DNA from: Pseudacidovorax sp.
GTDB taxonomy: Bacteria > Pseudomonadota > Gammaproteobacteria > Burkholderiales > Burkholderiaceae_C
Length of the DNA stretch: 64,000 nt
Assembly (NCBI RefSeq): GCF_017991995.1
Contig: NZ_JAGOPN010000003.1
Span: 341,494 to 405,493 of the forward strand
Direction of reading: 5' to 3'
Made by a program: the position numbers and the translations under genes. Positions 35,732-47,182 of this stretch are shown in pieces (position 1 is the first letter of the stretch; each line of letters opens with the position of its first letter). Below the pieces are notes generated by a model that worked only from the letters and a program-made list of their open reading frames with translations, made no database searches and was not told where the DNA came from.

Positions 35732-36091
35732 ATGAACCTCGCGACCTACCTTCCCGTTCTGTTGTTCATTCTGGTGGGGGTGGCGGTAGGCATACTCCCG
35801 CAAGTTCTGGGTTTCGTTCTGGGCCCGAACCGGCCCGACGCGGCCAAGAATTCCCCTTACGAGTGCGGCTTCGAGGCGTTCGAGAACGCCCGCATGCAGT
35901 TCGACGTCCGCTACTACCTCGTCGCCATTCTCTTCATCCTCTTCGACCTGGAAATCGCCTTCCTCTTCCCGTGGGCCGTCGCCTTCAAGGAAGTGGGTCC
36001 GCTGGGCTTCTGGGCGGCGGTGGTGTTCCTGGCCATCCTCGTCGTGGGCTTTGCCTACGAGTGGAAAAAGGGCGCGCTGGACTGGGAATGA
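35732..36091 (+). CDS. nuoA: NADH-quinone oxidoreductase subunit A
   Basis: A 119-residue membrane subunit of complex I with three helices. Conserved text: [20 protein letters not shown] (the loop near the quinone site) and [20 protein letters not shown]. First of the 14 nuo genes, which are transcribed together from this side; the short gap after tRNA-Leu leaves little room for a separate promoter. Confidence 0.97.
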   Translation: MNLATYLPVLLFILVGVAVGILPQVLGFVLGPNRPDAAKNSPYECGFEAFENARMQFDVRYYLVAILFILFDLEIAFLFPWAVAFKEVGPLGFWAAVVFLAILVVGFAYEWKKGALDWE

Positions 36092-36121
36092 GGCGAAGCA
36101 ACCCGAGAGGAAAAGCTGGCC

Positions 36122-36604
36122 ATGGCCATTGAAGGTGTATTCAAGGAAGGCTTCATCACCACGTCCTATGACGCAGTGGTGAACTGGGCGAAGACGGGCT
36201 CTCTGTGGCCCATGACCTTCGGTCTTGCGTGCTGCGCGGTCGAGATGATGCACGCGGCCGCGGCCCGCTACGACATCGGCCGCTTCGGCGCCGAAGTGTT
36301 CCGGGCCAGTCCGCGCCAATCCGATCTGATGATCGTGGCCGGCACGCTGTGCAACAAGATGGCGCCTGCCCTGCGCAAGGTGTATGACCAGATGGCCGAG
36401 CCGCGCTGGGTGCTCTCCATGGGTTCCTGCGCCAACGGCGGCGGCTACTACCACTACAGCTATTCGGTGGTGCGCGGCTGCGATCGCATCGTGCCGGTCG
36501 ACGTCTACGTGCCCGGCTGCCCGCCGACGGCCGAGGCGCTGATCTACGGGATCATCCAGCTGCAGCAGAAGGTGCGCCGCACCAACACCATCGCGCGTGC
36601 CTGA
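36122..36604 (+). CDS. nuoB: NADH-quinone oxidoreductase subunit B
   Basis: A 160-residue peripheral subunit carrying the terminal [4Fe-4S] cluster N2, which passes electrons to quinone. Cluster ligands are visible: tandem cysteines in [11 protein letters not shown], the Cys in [14 protein letters not shown], and the Cys in [13 protein letters not shown]. Normal length. 30 bp after nuoA. Confidence 0.98.
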   Translation: MAIEGVFKEGFITTSYDAVVNWAKTGSLWPMTFGLACCAVEMMHAAAARYDIGRFGAEVFRASPRQSDLMIVAGTLCNKMAPALRKVYDQMAEPRWVLSMGSCANGGGYYHYSYSVVRGCDRIVPVDVYVPGCPPTAEALIYGIIQLQQKVRRTNTIARA

Positions 36605-36617
36605 GCGCGCCCCTCCC

Positions 36618-37226
36618 ATGACATCGATTGCCATTGATCCGCAGGTCCTGAAGGACCAGCTTGCACTCGCCCTGGGCGACAAGGTGCGCGAGGTCAGCCT
36701 CGCGTTGGGCGAGGTGACGATCATCGTCAGCGCCGCCAATTACCTGGACGTGATGAAGACGCTGCGCGACACCGCCGGCATGCAGTTCGAGCAGCTCATC
36801 GACCTGTGCGGGCTGGACTATTCCGCCTGGCGCGACGAGGTGTGGGAAGGCCCGCGCTTCGCCGTGGTGGCGCACCTGCTGTCGGTGAGTCTCAACCAGC
36901 GCGTGCGCGTGCGCGCCTTCTGCCCCGACGACGACCTGCCTGTGATCGCCTCCGTCAACGAACTGTGGGCCGCGGCCAACTGGTTCGAGCGCGAGGCCTT
37001 CGACCTGTATGGCATCGTCTTCGACGGCCACCCGGACCTGCGCCGAATCCTGACCGACTACGGCTTCATCGGCCACCCGTTCCGCAAAGACTTCCCGCTG
37101 TCGGGCCATGTCGAGATGCGCTACGACGAGCAGATGCAGCGCGTGGTCTATCAGCCGGTGACCATCGAGCCGCGCGAGATCACGCCGCGCGTGATCCGCG
37201 AAGAGCACTACGGCGGCCTGCACTGA
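36618..37226 (+). CDS. nuoC: NADH-quinone oxidoreductase subunit C
   Basis: A 202-residue hydrophilic subunit of the connecting module, separate from NuoD (fused in E. coli). Family signature: [20 protein letters not shown], and [19 protein letters not shown]. The ATG at 36618 is 13 bp after nuoB. Confidence 0.96.
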   Translation: MTSIAIDPQVLKDQLALALGDKVREVSLALGEVTIIVSAANYLDVMKTLRDTAGMQFEQLIDLCGLDYSAWRDEVWEGPRFAVVAHLLSVSLNQRVRVRAFCPDDDLPVIASVNELWAAANWFEREAFDLYGIVFDGHPDLRRILTDYGFIGHPFRKDFPLSGHVEMRYDEQMQRVVYQPVTIEPREITPRVIREEHYGGLH

Positions 37227-37241
37227 ACCCCCGACCGACCC

Positions 37242-38495
37242 ATGGCTGAAATCAAGAACTACACGCTCAATTTCGGGCCGCAGCACCCGGCCGCGCACGG
37301 TGTGCTGCGGCTGGTGCTGGAGCTCGATGGCGAAGTGGTGCAACGCGCCGACCCGCACATCGGCCTGCTGCACCGCGCCACCGAGAAGCTGGCCGAGCAC
37401 AAGACCTTCATCCAGTCGCTGCCCTACATGGACCGTCTCGATTACGTGTCCATGATGTGCAACGAGCATGCCTACTGCCTGGCCATCGAGAAGCTGCTCG
37501 GCCTGGAAGTGCCGATCCGCGCCCAGTACATCCGCGTGATGTTCTCGGAGATCACGCGCATGCTCAACCACCTGATGTGGCTGGGCTCGCACGGCAACGA
37601 CTGCGGCAGCTCCACGATCCTGATCTACGCCTTCCGCGAGCGCGAAGACCTGTTCGACGCCTACGAGGCCGTCTCTGGCGCGCGGATGCACGCGGCCTAC
37701 TTCCGTCCGGGCGGCGTGTACCGCGACCTGCCGGACACCATGCCGCAGTACAAGCACAGCAAGATCAAGAACGCCAAGGCCCTCGCTCGCATGAACGAGA
37801 ACCGCCAGGGTTCGCTGCTGGACTTCCTCGAAGACTTCACCAAGCGCTTCGATACCTACCTGGCCGAGTACCACACGCTGCTGACCGACAACCGCATCTG
37901 GAAGCAGCGGACCGTGGGCATCGGCGTCATGGACGCCGATCGTGCGCTCAACCTGGGCCTGACCGGCCCGATGCTGCGCGGCTCGGGCATCGCCTGGGAC
38001 CTGCGCAAGACCCAGCCCTACGATGTCTACGACCAGCTTGACTTCGACATCCCGGTGGGCAAGACCGGCGACTGCTACGACCGCTACCTCGTGCGCATGG
38101 AGGAGCTCCACCAGTCGAACCGCATCATTGCCCAGTGCGTGAAGTGGCTCAAGGCCAACCCCGGCCCGGTGATCACCGACAACCACAAGGTGGCGGCTCC
38201 CAAGCGCGAGGCCATGAAGGCCAACATGGAAGAGCTGATCCACCACTTCAAGCTCTTCACCGAGGGCTTCCGCGTGCCCGAGGGCGAGGCCTATGCCGCC
38301 GTCGAGCATCCCAAGGGCGAGTTCGGCATCTACCTGGTCAGCGACGGTGCCAACAAGCCTTATCGCCTGAAGATCCGGCCGCCGGGCTTCGTGCACCTGG
38401 CCGCGCTCGACGAGATGGCGCGCGGCCACATGCTGGCCGACACCGTGGCCATCATCGGCACGCTGGACATCGTCTTCGGAGAGATCGATCGATGA
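37242..38495 (+). CDS. nuoD: NADH-quinone oxidoreductase subunit D
   Basis: A 417-residue 49-kDa-type subunit that forms the quinone-binding pocket with NuoB. Seen: [20 protein letters not shown] (conserved His of the quinone site), the [19 protein letters not shown] segment, and C-terminal [19 protein letters not shown]. The stop overlaps the nuoE start by 4 bp (ATGA). Confidence 0.98.
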   Translation: MAEIKNYTLNFGPQHPAAHGVLRLVLELDGEVVQRADPHIGLLHRATEKLAEHKTFIQSLPYMDRLDYVSMMCNEHAYCLAIEKLLGLEVPIRAQYIRVMFSEITRMLNHLMWLGSHGNDCGSSTILIYAFREREDLFDAYEAVSGARMHAAYFRPGGVYRDLPDTMPQYKHSKIKNAKALARMNENRQGSLLDFLEDFTKRFDTYLAEYHTLLTDNRIWKQRTVGIGVMDADRALNLGLTGPMLRGSGIAWDLRKTQPYDVYDQLDFDIPVGKTGDCYDRYLVRMEELHQSNRIIAQCVKWLKANPGPVITDNHKVAAPKREAMKANMEELIHHFKLFTEGFRVPEGEAYAAVEHPKGEFGIYLVSDGANKPYRLKIRPPGFVHLAALDEMARGHMLADTVAIIGTLDIVFGEIDR

Positions 38496-39037
38496 GCGAC
38501 TCCCTCAACAATCCTCCCATCGCCCCTGCGGCTCTGCCGCAGGACGTGCTGGACCGCTTCGCCCGCGAAGTGGCCAAGTACCCCGACAGCGACGCTGGTC
38601 GCCAGTCTGCCGTGATGGCCTGCCTGTCCATCGTGCAGCAGGTCTATGGCTGGGTGAGCGACGAGAACGAGGCCGCCGTGGCCGCCTACCTGGGCATGCC
38701 CCAGATCGCGGCGCGCGAGGTGACCACGTTCTACAACATGTACAACCAGCACCCGGTCGGCAAGTTCAAGCTGAACGTCTGCACCAACCTGCCGTGCCAG
38801 CTGCGCGACGGCTACAAGGCCCTGCACCACCTCGAAGCCAAGCTGGGCATCAAGATGGGCGAGACCACCGCCGACGGCATGTTCACGCTGCAGCAGAGCG
38901 AATGCCTGGGCGCCTGCGCCGATTCCCCGGTGATGCTGGTGAACGACCGCACCATGTGCAGCTTCATGAGCAACGAGAAGCTCGATCAACTGGTCGACGG
39001 CCTGCGTGCCGCCGAGCCCAAAGGGGAGACGCGCTGA
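38492..39037 (+). CDS. nuoE: NADH-quinone oxidoreductase subunit E
   Basis: A 181-residue thioredoxin-fold subunit with [2Fe-2S] cluster N1a. Ligands lie in [13 protein letters not shown] and [21 protein letters not shown] 38492 overlaps the nuoD stop; the nuoE stop TGA shares its last base with the nuoF ATG. Confidence 0.97.
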   Translation: MSDSLNNPPIAPAALPQDVLDRFAREVAKYPDSDAGRQSAVMACLSIVQQVYGWVSDENEAAVAAYLGMPQIAAREVTTFYNMYNQHPVGKFKLNVCTNLPCQLRDGYKALHHLEAKLGIKMGETTADGMFTLQQSECLGACADSPVMLVNDRTMCSFMSNEKLDQLVDGLRAAEPKGETR

Positions 39038-40377
39038 TGACCCCCGACCAAGTCCTATCGCAGTTCCGCGCCACCGGCGTGCAGACCTGCTTCCACGGCC
39101 GCCACATCGATCCGCAGATCTATGCCGGCCTGGACGGCACCAACTGGAGCATCGCCGACTATGAGGCGCGCGGCGGCTACCAGGCGCTGCGCAAGATCCT
39201 CACCGAGGGCCTGACGCAGGACCAAGTGATCGCCGAGGTCAAGACCTCCGGCCTGCGCGGCCGCGGCGGCGCCGGCTTTCCGACGGGTCTGAAGTGGAGC
39301 TTCATGCCCCGCCAGTTCCCGGGCCAGAAGTACCTGGTCTGCAACTCGGACGAAGGCGAGCCCGGCACCTGCAAGGACCGCGACATCCTCATGTTCAACC
39401 CGCATATCGTCATCGAAGGCATGGCGATCGCGGCGTATGCCATGGGCATCAGCGTGGGCTACAACTACATCCACGGCGAGATCTTCGAGGTGTACGAACG
39501 CTTCGAGGCGGCCCTGGAGGAAGCGCGTGCCGCCGGCTACCTGGGCGGCAACATCATGGGCAGCAACTTCAGCTTCCAGCTGCATGCGCACCATGGCTTC
39601 GGCGCCTACATCTGCGGTGAAGAGACGGCGCTGCTCGAGTCGCTGGAAGGCAAGAAGGGCCAGCCGCGCTTCAAGCCGCCTTTCCCGGCCAGCTTCGGCC
39701 TGTACGGCAAGCCGACCACCATCAACAACACCGAGACCTTCGCGGCGGTGCCCTGGATCATCCGCAATGGCGGCCAGGCCTACCTGGAGTGCGGCAAGCC
39801 CAACAACGGCGGCACCAAGATCTACTCGGTCTCGGGCGACGTCGAGCTGCCCGGCAACTATGAAGTGCCGATGGGCACGCCCTTCTCCAAGCTGCTGGAG
39901 CTGGCGGGCGGCGTGCGCAAGGGCCGCAAGCTCAAGGCGGTGATCCCGGGCGGCTCGTCCGCCCCGGTGCTGCCGGCCGACATCATGATGTCGTGCACGA
40001 TGGACTACGACTCCATCGCCAAGGCCGGCTCCATGCTGGGCTCGGGCGCTGTCATCGTGATGGACGACAGCCGCTGCATGGTCGAGTCGCTCAAGCGCCT
40101 GTCGTACTTCTACATGCACGAGTCCTGCGGCCAGTGCACGCCCTGCCGCGAAGGCACGGGCTGGCTGTGGCGCGTGGTCGACCGCATCCACCATGGCGAA
40201 GGCCGGGCCTCCGACATGGACCTGCTGAATTCCGTGGCCGACAACATCCAGGGCCGCACGATCTGTGCGCTGGGCGATGCCGCGGCCATGCCCGTGCGCG
40301 CCATGCTGAAGCACTTCCGTCACGAGTTCGAGGCCATGGTGCCCGGCTACGTGCCGAAGACGCCGGCCCAGGCCTGA
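39037..40377 (+). CDS. nuoF: NADH-quinone oxidoreductase subunit F
   Basis: A 446-residue flavin subunit that oxidises NADH. Motifs: [19 protein letters not shown] (FMN/NADH site), [35 protein letters not shown], and the [4Fe-4S] N3 ligands in [15 protein letters not shown]. Length is standard; it overlaps nuoE by one base. Confidence 0.98.
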   Translation: MTPDQVLSQFRATGVQTCFHGRHIDPQIYAGLDGTNWSIADYEARGGYQALRKILTEGLTQDQVIAEVKTSGLRGRGGAGFPTGLKWSFMPRQFPGQKYLVCNSDEGEPGTCKDRDILMFNPHIVIEGMAIAAYAMGISVGYNYIHGEIFEVYERFEAALEEARAAGYLGGNIMGSNFSFQLHAHHGFGAYICGEETALLESLEGKKGQPRFKPPFPASFGLYGKPTTINNTETFAAVPWIIRNGGQAYLECGKPNNGGTKIYSVSGDVELPGNYEVPMGTPFSKLLELAGGVRKGRKLKAVIPGGSSAPVLPADIMMSCTMDYDSIAKAGSMLGSGAVIVMDDSRCMVESLKRLSYFYMHESCGQCTPCREGTGWLWRVVDRIHHGEGRASDMDLLNSVADNIQGRTICALGDAAAMPVRAMLKHFRHEFEAMVPGYVPKTPAQA

Positions 40378-40397
40378 GCGGGGAGCGAGAACCTCAC

Positions 40398-42554
40398 ATG
40401 ATCGAAATCGAACTCGACGGCAAGAAGGTCGAAGTGGCCGAAGGCAGCATGGTCATGCATGCGGCCGACAAGGCCGGGACCTACATCCCGCATTTCTGCT
40501 ACCACAAGAAGCTCTCCATCGCCGCCAACTGCCGCATGTGCCTGGTGGACGTGGAGAAGGCGCCCAAGCCGATGCCGGCCTGCGCCACGCCCGTGACGCA
40601 GGGCATGATCGTGCGCACCCAGTCCGACAAGGCCGTCAAGGCCCAGAAGTCGGTCATGGAGTTCCTGCTGATCAACCATCCGCTGGACTGCCCCATCTGC
40701 GACCAGGGCGGCGAATGCCAGCTGCAAGATCTGGCGGTGGGCTACGGCGGTGGCGCCTCGCGCTACCAGGAAGAAAAGCGCGTGGTGTTCCACAAGGACG
40801 TCGGCCCGCTGATCTCCATGGAGGAGATGAGCCGCTGCATCCACTGCACCCGCTGTGTGCGTTTTGGCCAGGAAGTGGCCGGCATCATGGAACTGGGCAT
40901 GGTGAACCGGGGCGAGCACTCCGAGATCACCACCGTGGTCGGCGACACCGTCGACTCCGAGCTGTCGGGCAACATGATCGACATCTGCCCGGTCGGTGCG
41001 CTCACGAGCAAGCCCTTCCGCTACAGCGCCCGCACTTGGGAACTGTCGCGCCGCAAGTCGGTGAGCCCGCACGATTCCACCGGCGCCAACCTGATCGTCC
41101 AGGTCAAGAACAACCGTGTGATGCGCGTTCTGCCGATGGAGAACGAGGACGTCAACGAGTGCTGGATCGCCGACCGCGACCGCTTCTCCTATGAAGCCCT
41201 CGGCAGCGAACAACGCCTGACGCAGCCCATGCTGAAGCAGGGCGGCCAGTGGCAGGCCGTGGACTGGCAGACGGCCCTCGAGTACGTCGCCAACGGCCTC
41301 AAGCAGATCAAGGGCGATCACGGCGCCGCTGCCATCGGCGCGCTGGTGAGTCCGCACAGCACCGTGGAAGAACTGGCCCTGGCCGGCGCGCTGGTGCGTG
41401 GCCTCGGCAGCGAGAACATCGACCACCGCCTGCGCCATGCCGATTTCGGCAACGTGGGCAGTGGCATCCGCTGGCTGGGCACCCCCATCGCCTCGCTGTC
41501 GAACCTGCAGCGTGTGCTGGTTGTCGGCAGCAACCTGCGCAAGGACCATCCGCTGTTCGCGCAGCGCATCCGCCAGTCGGTGCGCAAGGGCGGCAAGCTG
41601 TTTGCCATCGCATCAGCCGAGCAACTGGCGGCCGACGCCTCGTGGGCCATTCCGCTGGCCGGCTTCCAGCAGGTCGACGCGGCCGACTGGTACGGCGCTC
41701 TGGCCCGGATCGCCGCTGCCGTGGCGGCAGAGAAGGGCGTCGCCGCACCCGCCCAGGCTGATGTGACCGATGCCGCGCGCGGTGTGGCGCAGGCTCTGGT
41801 GGGCGGCGAGCGCAAGGCCATCCTGCTGGGCAACGGCGCCGCGCACCATGCCGAGGCTTCGCGGCTGTTGGCACTGGCCCAGTGGATCGGCGCCCAGACC
41901 GGCGCCAGCGTCGGCTACCTGACGGAAGCGGCCAACACCGTCGGCGCGCAGTGGGTCAACGCCCAGCCCGGCGCCAAGGGCCTGAACGCCGGCCAGATGC
42001 TGGCAGGCGGCCTCAAGGCGGCGCTACTGCTCAACACCGAGCCGGTGTTCGATTCGGCCGCCGGTGCGCGTGCCGCGGACGCACTCGGTCAGGCGCAGAT
42101 GGTGGTCACCCTGAGCCCCTTCAAGGCCAACCTCGAATTCAGCGACGTGCTGCTGCCCATCGCGCCGTTCAGCGAGACGCCGGGCACCTTCGTCAATGCC
42201 GAAGGCCGCATCCAGAGCTTCCATGCCGTGGTGCGCCCCCTGGGCGAGGCACGTCCCGCGTGGAAGGTGCTACGCGTGCTGGGCAACCTGCTGGGGCTGT
42301 CGGGTTTCGACTTCGAGTCGACGCAGGACGTGATGGCCAAGGTGCGTGGTTCGTCCGCTGCAGACTTCGTCGCCGCGGAGCGCCTGAGCAACGACGCCCC
42401 GGCCGTCGACTTGGCTTCTGCCCCGGCCGCCGGACAGGCCGCACCGGTCACCGCCGCCATCTACCAACTGGACTCGCTGGTGCGCCGCGCACCGTCGCTG
42501 CAACTGACGACCGACGGCCGCCGCGCCGCCGCCGCACAGGAGGTGTCGGCATGA
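40398..42554 (+). CDS. nuoG: NADH-quinone oxidoreductase subunit G
   Basis: A 718-residue iron-sulfur subunit. The N-terminal ferredoxin-like domain binds [2Fe-2S] N1b ([20 protein letters not shown]), then a His-Cys3 [4Fe-4S] N5 site ([18 protein letters not shown]) and a N4 site ([16 protein letters not shown]) precede a molybdopterin-oxidoreductase-like domain that no longer binds cofactor. The extra N7 motif of E. coli is not evident. The stop overlaps nuoH (ATGA). Confidence 0.97.
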   Translation: MIEIELDGKKVEVAEGSMVMHAADKAGTYIPHFCYHKKLSIAANCRMCLVDVEKAPKPMPACATPVTQGMIVRTQSDKAVKAQKSVMEFLLINHPLDCPICDQGGECQLQDLAVGYGGGASRYQEEKRVVFHKDVGPLISMEEMSRCIHCTRCVRFGQEVAGIMELGMVNRGEHSEITTVVGDTVDSELSGNMIDICPVGALTSKPFRYSARTWELSRRKSVSPHDSTGANLIVQVKNNRVMRVLPMENEDVNECWIADRDRFSYEALGSEQRLTQPMLKQGGQWQAVDWQTALEYVANGLKQIKGDHGAAAIGALVSPHSTVEELALAGALVRGLGSENIDHRLRHADFGNVGSGIRWLGTPIASLSNLQRVLVVGSNLRKDHPLFAQRIRQSVRKGGKLFAIASAEQLAADASWAIPLAGFQQVDAADWYGALARIAAAVAAEKGVAAPAQADVTDAARGVAQALVGGERKAILLGNGAAHHAEASRLLALAQWIGAQTGASVGYLTEAANTVGAQWVNAQPGAKGLNAGQMLAGGLKAALLLNTEPVFDSAAGARAADALGQAQMVVTLSPFKANLEFSDVLLPIAPFSETPGTFVNAEGRIQSFHAVVRPLGEARPAWKVLRVLGNLLGLSGFDFESTQDVMAKVRGSSAADFVAAERLSNDAPAVDLASAPAAGQAAPVTAAIYQLDSLVRRAPSLQLTTDGRRAAAAQEVSA

Positions 42555-43627
42555 TCGACGCGCTGTACAACGCCGGCTACGGCCTCATCGGCGCCCACTG
42601 GTGGACGGCCGGCGGCTGGCCCGTCATCTGGGCGCTGCTCAAGATCATTGCGGTGCTGCTGCCCGTGCTGGGCGCCGTGGCCTACGCCACGCTGTGGGAG
42701 CGCAAGTTCCTCGGCTGGATCCAGGTCCGCCACGGACCCAACCGGGTCGGCCCCTTCGGCCTGCTGCAGCCGATCGCCGACGCGGTCAAACTGCTGACCA
42801 AGGAACTGATCAACCCGACGGCGGCCAGCTCCGGCCTGTTCCGCCTCGGCCCGGTCATGGCCATCATGCCGGCCCTGGCGGCCTGGGTGGCCATTCCCTT
42901 CGGCCCTGACGCAGTCATCGCCAACGTCAACGCCGGCCTCCTGCTGATCATGGCCATCACCTCCATCGAGGTGTACGGCGTGATCATCGCCGGCTGGGCC
43001 TCGAACTCGAAGTACGCCTTTCTGGGCGCGCTGCGCGCCTCGGCCCAGATGGTGAGCTACGAGATCGCGATGGGCTTCTGCTTCGTCGTGGTGATCATGG
43101 TGTCGGGCAGCCTGAGCCTGGGCGACATCGTCGCCGTGCAGGGCAAGGGCACCTTTGCCGACATGGGGCTGTCCTTCCTGTCCTGGAACTGGCTGCCGCT
43201 GCTGCCCATCTTCATCGTCTACCTGATCTCGGGCGTGGCCGAAACCAACCGTCACCCCTTCGATGTGGTGGAAGGCGAGGCCGAGATCGTGGCCGGCCAC
43301 ATGGTCGAATACTCGGGCATGGGCTTCGCGATCTTCTTCCTGGCCGAGTACGCCAGCATGTGGCTCGTGTCGATCCTGGCCGTGCTCATGTTCCTGGGCG
43401 GCTGGCTGCCCCCGGTGGGCTTCCTGGCCTTCATCCCCGGCTGGATCTGGCTGGGCCTGAAGACCTTCTTCGTGCTGTCGCTGTTCATCTGGATCCGCGG
43501 CACGTTCCCGCGCTTCCGCTACGACCAGATCATGCGCCTGGGCTGGAAGATCTTCATCCCCGTCACGCTGGTCTGGCTGCTGATCGTCGGCGGCTGGATG
43601 CAGACGCCCTGGAACATCTGGAAATAA
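42551..43627 (+). CDS. nuoH: NADH-quinone oxidoreductase subunit H
   Basis: A 358-residue membrane subunit with about eight to nine helices that shapes the quinone chamber and couples it to the proton channels. Conserved text: [35 protein letters not shown], and the acidic loop [20 protein letters not shown]. Starts at the ATG overlapping the nuoG stop. Confidence 0.98.
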   Translation: MIDALYNAGYGLIGAHWWTAGGWPVIWALLKIIAVLLPVLGAVAYATLWERKFLGWIQVRHGPNRVGPFGLLQPIADAVKLLTKELINPTAASSGLFRLGPVMAIMPALAAWVAIPFGPDAVIANVNAGLLLIMAITSIEVYGVIIAGWASNSKYAFLGALRASAQMVSYEIAMGFCFVVVIMVSGSLSLGDIVAVQGKGTFADMGLSFLSWNWLPLLPIFIVYLISGVAETNRHPFDVVEGEAEIVAGHMVEYSGMGFAIFFLAEYASMWLVSILAVLMFLGGWLPPVGFLAFIPGWIWLGLKTFFVLSLFIWIRGTFPRFRYDQIMRLGWKIFIPVTLVWLLIVGGWMQTPWNIWK

Positions 43628-43639
43628 GGTGGACCACGA

Positions 43640-44149
43640 ATGACTGCCGTCGCTGCTTCTCCTTTTTCGATCAAGGACTTCTTCAAGAGCTTCATGCTCG
43701 TGGAACTGTTCAAGGGCATGGCCCTGACGGGGCGCTATGCGCTGCGCCGCAAGGTGACCGTCCAGTTCCCGGAAGAAAAGACCCCCCTGTCGCCGCGCTT
43801 CCGCGGCCTGCATGCCCTGCGCCGCTACGAGAACGGCGAGGAGCGCTGCATCGCCTGCAAGCTCTGCGAAGCCGTGTGCCCCGCCGTGGCCATCACCATC
43901 GAGTCCGCCGTGCGCGACGATGGCACCCGCCGCACCACCCGCTACGACATCGACCTGACCAAGTGCATCTTCTGCGGCTTCTGCGAAGAGAGCTGCCCGG
44001 TCGACTCGATTGTCGAGACGCACATCCTGGAGTACCACGGCGAGAAGCGCGGTGACCTGTACTTCACCAAGGACATGCTGCTGGCGGTGGGCGACCGCTA
44101 CGAGCAAGAGATCGCGGCCAGCAAGGCGGCCGACGCCAAGTACCGCTGA
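43640..44149 (+). CDS. nuoI: NADH-quinone oxidoreductase subunit I
   Basis: A 169-residue subunit with two [4Fe-4S] clusters (N6a and N6b), ligated by [12 protein letters not shown] and [12 protein letters not shown]. The N-terminal 40 residues form the membrane-associating region. 12 bp after nuoH. Confidence 0.98.
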   Translation: MTAVAASPFSIKDFFKSFMLVELFKGMALTGRYALRRKVTVQFPEEKTPLSPRFRGLHALRRYENGEERCIACKLCEAVCPAVAITIESAVRDDGTRRTTRYDIDLTKCIFCGFCEESCPVDSIVETHILEYHGEKRGDLYFTKDMLLAVGDRYEQEIAASKAADAKYR

Positions 44150-44174
44150 ACCGGCGAAGCGAAAAGAAAAACCC

Positions 44175-44816
44175 ATGGACGCCAAGACCGGCTTCTTCTA
44201 CCTGTTCTCGGTCGTGCTGCTGTTTGCAGCCTTCCGGGTTGTGACCGCCCGCAATCCTGTGCATGCGGTGCTGTACCTGATGCTCGCCTTCTCGCAGGCC
44301 GCCGCTGTGTGGCTGCTGCTCAAGGCCGAGTTCCTGGCCATCGTGCTCGTGCTGGTGTACCTCGGCGCGGTGATGGTGCTCTTCCTCTTCGTGGTGATGA
44401 TGCTTGACCTCAACGTCGACCATCTGCGCCAGAACTTCTGGAAGCACTTCCCGCTGGCCGCTCTCGTCGGCGTGGTGATCGCGCTCGAGATGGCCTATGT
44501 GCTGATGGGCGGCTTCCGCCTGCAGACCTCCGCGGCCGACACCGTGGCGGCCGCGAATCAGGTGTCCAACACCAAGGCCCTGGGCCTTCTGCTCTACAGC
44601 GAGTACGTGTACCCGGTGCAGGTCGCGGCCGTGATCCTGGTCGTCGCCATGATCGCCGCCATCGCCCTCACGCTGCGCCGCCGCAAGGACACGCGCTACG
44701 TGGACGTGAAGGACCAGATCCATGTGAGGGCCAGCGACCGCCTGCAGGTGATCAAGGTGTCGCCCACCCAGGCCCCGCAGCCCGCCGCGCCTGCCGCGGA
44801 AGGGGAGAGCAAGTGA
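44175..44816 (+). CDS. nuoJ: NADH-quinone oxidoreductase subunit J
   Basis: A 213-residue membrane subunit with five helices; the conserved third-helix text [19 protein letters not shown] contains the pi-bulge region of complex I. The C-terminal 40 residues are hydrophilic and Pro/Ala-rich. The stop TGA shares its last base with the nuoK ATG. Confidence 0.96.
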   Translation: MDAKTGFFYLFSVVLLFAAFRVVTARNPVHAVLYLMLAFSQAAAVWLLLKAEFLAIVLVLVYLGAVMVLFLFVVMMLDLNVDHLRQNFWKHFPLAALVGVVIALEMAYVLMGGFRLQTSAADTVAAANQVSNTKALGLLLYSEYVYPVQVAAVILVVAMIAAIALTLRRRKDTRYVDVKDQIHVRASDRLQVIKVSPTQAPQPAAPAAEGESK

Positions 44817-45124
44817 TGACATTGACCCTTGGCCACTATCTGTCGCTCGGCGCCATCCTGTTTGCGCTGGCCGTCATCGGCATCTTCCTCAACCGCAAGA
44901 ACCTCATCGTGCTGCTGATGTGCATCGAACTGATGCTGTTGGCGGTCAACATGAACTTCGTCGCCTTCTCCTCCTACCTCGGCGACCTGCACGGACAGAT
45001 CTTCGTGTTCTTCATCCTCACCGTGGCAGCGGCCGAATCGGCCATCGGCCTGGCACTGCTGGTGCTGCTGTTCCGCAACAAGTCGACCATCAACGTCGAT
45101 GAACTCGACACGCTGAAGGGATAA
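44816..45124 (+). CDS. nuoK: NADH-quinone oxidoreductase subunit K
   Basis: A 102-residue, three-helix subunit related to MrpC. The two membrane glutamates of the proton path lie in [16 protein letters not shown] and [20 protein letters not shown] use ATG 44816 (MTLTLGHYL); a GTG three bases earlier is in frame but would overlap the nuoJ stop more. Confidence 0.97.
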   Translation: MTLTLGHYLSLGAILFALAVIGIFLNRKNLIVLLMCIELMLLAVNMNFVAFSSYLGDLHGQIFVFFILTVAAAESAIGLALLVLLFRNKSTINVDELDTLKG

Positions 45125-45126
45125 CG

Positions 45127-47160
45127 ATGGCCACGACCTTGTCTGCATCCACCCTGCTGGCGGTGCCGCTGGCGCCGCTCGTCGGCTGCGTGCTCGCCGG
45201 TATCCTGGGGACGCAATTCGGCGGCAACCGCATCGGCCGAGCCGCCTCGCACACGCTGACCATCCTGGGCGTGTTCGTCGCCTTCGTGCTGTCGGCTTGG
45301 ACGCTCTACAGCGTGGCCGTCGACGGCGCCCGCTTCAACGCCACCATCTACGAATGGATGGTCGTGGGCGGCCTGAAGATGGAAGTCGGCTTCATGATCG
45401 ACAGCCTGACGGCCATGATGATGTGCGTCGTCACCTTCGTGTCGCTGATGGTGCACATCTACACCATCGGCTACATGGAAGAGGACGAGGGCTACAACCG
45501 CTTCTTCGCCTACATCTCGCTCTTCACCTTCTCCATGCTGATGCTGGTGATGAGCAACAACCTGCTGCAGCTGTTCTTCGGCTGGGAAGCGGTGGGCCTG
45601 GTGTCGTACCTGCTGATCGGCTTCTGGTACAACAAGCCGACGGCCATCTTCGCCAACATGAAGGCCTTCCTGGTCAACCGCGTGGGTGACTTCGGCTTCA
45701 TCCTCGGCATCGGCCTGATTGCCGCGTACACCGGCACGCTCAACTACACCGAGATCTTTGCCAAGTCGGGCGAGCTGGGCAAGATGGGCTTCCCGGGCAC
45801 CGACTGGATGCTGATCACCGTGATCTGCATCTGCCTGTTCATCGGCGCGATGGGCAAGAGCGCGCAGTTCCCGCTGCACGTCTGGCTGCCGGACTCGATG
45901 GAAGGCCCGACGCCCATCTCCGCGCTGATCCACGCCGCGACGATGGTGACCGCCGGTATCTTCATGGTGTCGCGCATGTCGCCGCTGTTCGAGCTGTCGG
46001 ACACGGCCCTGAACTTCATCCTGGTGATCGGTTCGATCACGGCCTTGTTCATGGGCTTCCTGGGGATCATCCAGAACGACATCAAGCGCGTGGTGGCGTA
46101 CTCGACGCTGTCGCAGCTGGGCTACATGACCGTTGCGCTGGGCGTGTCGGCCTATCCGGTCGCCGTGTTCCACCTGATGACGCACGCATTCTTCAAGGCG
46201 CTGCTGTTCCTCGGCGCCGGCTCGGTGATCATGGGCATGCACCACAACCAGGACATCCGCTGGATGGGCGGCGTGCGCAAGTACATGCCCATCACCTGGA
46301 TCACCTTCCTGCTGGCGTCGCTGGCCCTGATCGGCACGCCCTTCTTCTCGGGCTTCTATTCGAAGGACGCCATCATCGAGGCCGTGCACGCCAGCCACCT
46401 GCCGGCCGCGGGCTTCGCCTATTTCTCGGTGGTTGCAGGCGTGTTCGTCACGGCCTTCTACTCGTTCCGCCTGTACTTCCTGGTGTTCCATGGCAAGGAG
46501 CGCTACGACCAGAACCCGGACGCGCACCACGACGACGCCCACGGTCATGGCCATGGCGACCATCACGGCCATGGTCACCACAAGCCTCACGAGTCGCCCG
46601 GTGTGGTGACCGTGCCGCTGCTTCTGTTGATGATCCCGTCGGTGGTGATCGGCTTTTTCACGCTGATGCCGATGCTGAACAGCTTCTTCGACGGCGTGAT
46701 CTTCGTCGACACGGCCCGCCACCATGCGATGGCCGAGCTGCGTGAGGACATCCACGGTCCGGTTGCCATGGCCCTGCATTCGCTGACCAGCCTGCCACTG
46801 TGGCTGGCCATCGCCGGCGTCGCGCTGTCGTACTACATGTACATGGTCAACCCGGCACTGCCGGCTGCCATCAAGCGTGCCTGCATGCCGATCTACAACC
46901 TGCTCGAGAACAAGTACTACCTCGACTGGATCAACGAGAACATCCTGGCCCGTGGCGCCCGTGCGCTGGGCACCGGCCTCTGGAAGGGCGGCGACCAGGC
47001 CATCATCGACGGCGCGCTGGTCAATGGCTCGTGGAAGCTGGTGGGCCGCATCTCGGCGGCCATCCGCTGGATGCAGTCTGGCTACATCTATCACTACGCC
47101 TTCGCGATGCTGCTGGGGGTGTTCCTTCTCATGACGTATTTCGTCTGGTTCAAGCGCTGA
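45127..47160 (+). CDS. nuoL: NADH-quinone oxidoreductase subunit L
   Basis: A 677-residue antiporter-like proton-pumping subunit with about 16 helices and the long lateral helix at the C-terminus. Conserved text: FFGWEAVGLVSYLLIGFW (with the channel Glu), WLPDSMEGPTPISALIHAA (with His and the following MVTAG), and FFKALLFLGAGSVIMG. A His-rich insertion of about 25 residues lies at 464-489 in a loop after the conserved FYSFRLYFLVFHG segment. Two bases after nuoK. Confidence 0.97.
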   Translation: MATTLSASTLLAVPLAPLVGCVLAGILGTQFGGNRIGRAASHTLTILGVFVAFVLSAWTLYSVAVDGARFNATIYEWMVVGGLKMEVGFMIDSLTAMMMCVVTFVSLMVHIYTIGYMEEDEGYNRFFAYISLFTFSMLMLVMSNNLLQLFFGWEAVGLVSYLLIGFWYNKPTAIFANMKAFLVNRVGDFGFILGIGLIAAYTGTLNYTEIFAKSGELGKMGFPGTDWMLITVICICLFIGAMGKSAQFPLHVWLPDSMEGPTPISALIHAATMVTAGIFMVSRMSPLFELSDTALNFILVIGSITALFMGFLGIIQNDIKRVVAYSTLSQLGYMTVALGVSAYPVAVFHLMTHAFFKALLFLGAGSVIMGMHHNQDIRWMGGVRKYMPITWITFLLASLALIGTPFFSGFYSKDAIIEAVHASHLPAAGFAYFSVVAGVFVTAFYSFRLYFLVFHGKERYDQNPDAHHDDAHGHGHGDHHGHGHHKPHESPGVVTVPLLLLMIPSVVIGFFTLMPMLNSFFDGVIFVDTARHHAMAELREDIHGPVAMALHSLTSLPLWLAIAGVALSYYMYMVNPALPAAIKRACMPIYNLLENKYYLDWINENILARGARALGTGLWKGGDQAIIDGALVNGSWKLVGRISAAIRWMQSGYIYHYAFAMLLGVFLLMTYFVWFKR

Positions 47161-47182
47161 CGCGGGCTGGAGAACAAGAAAA

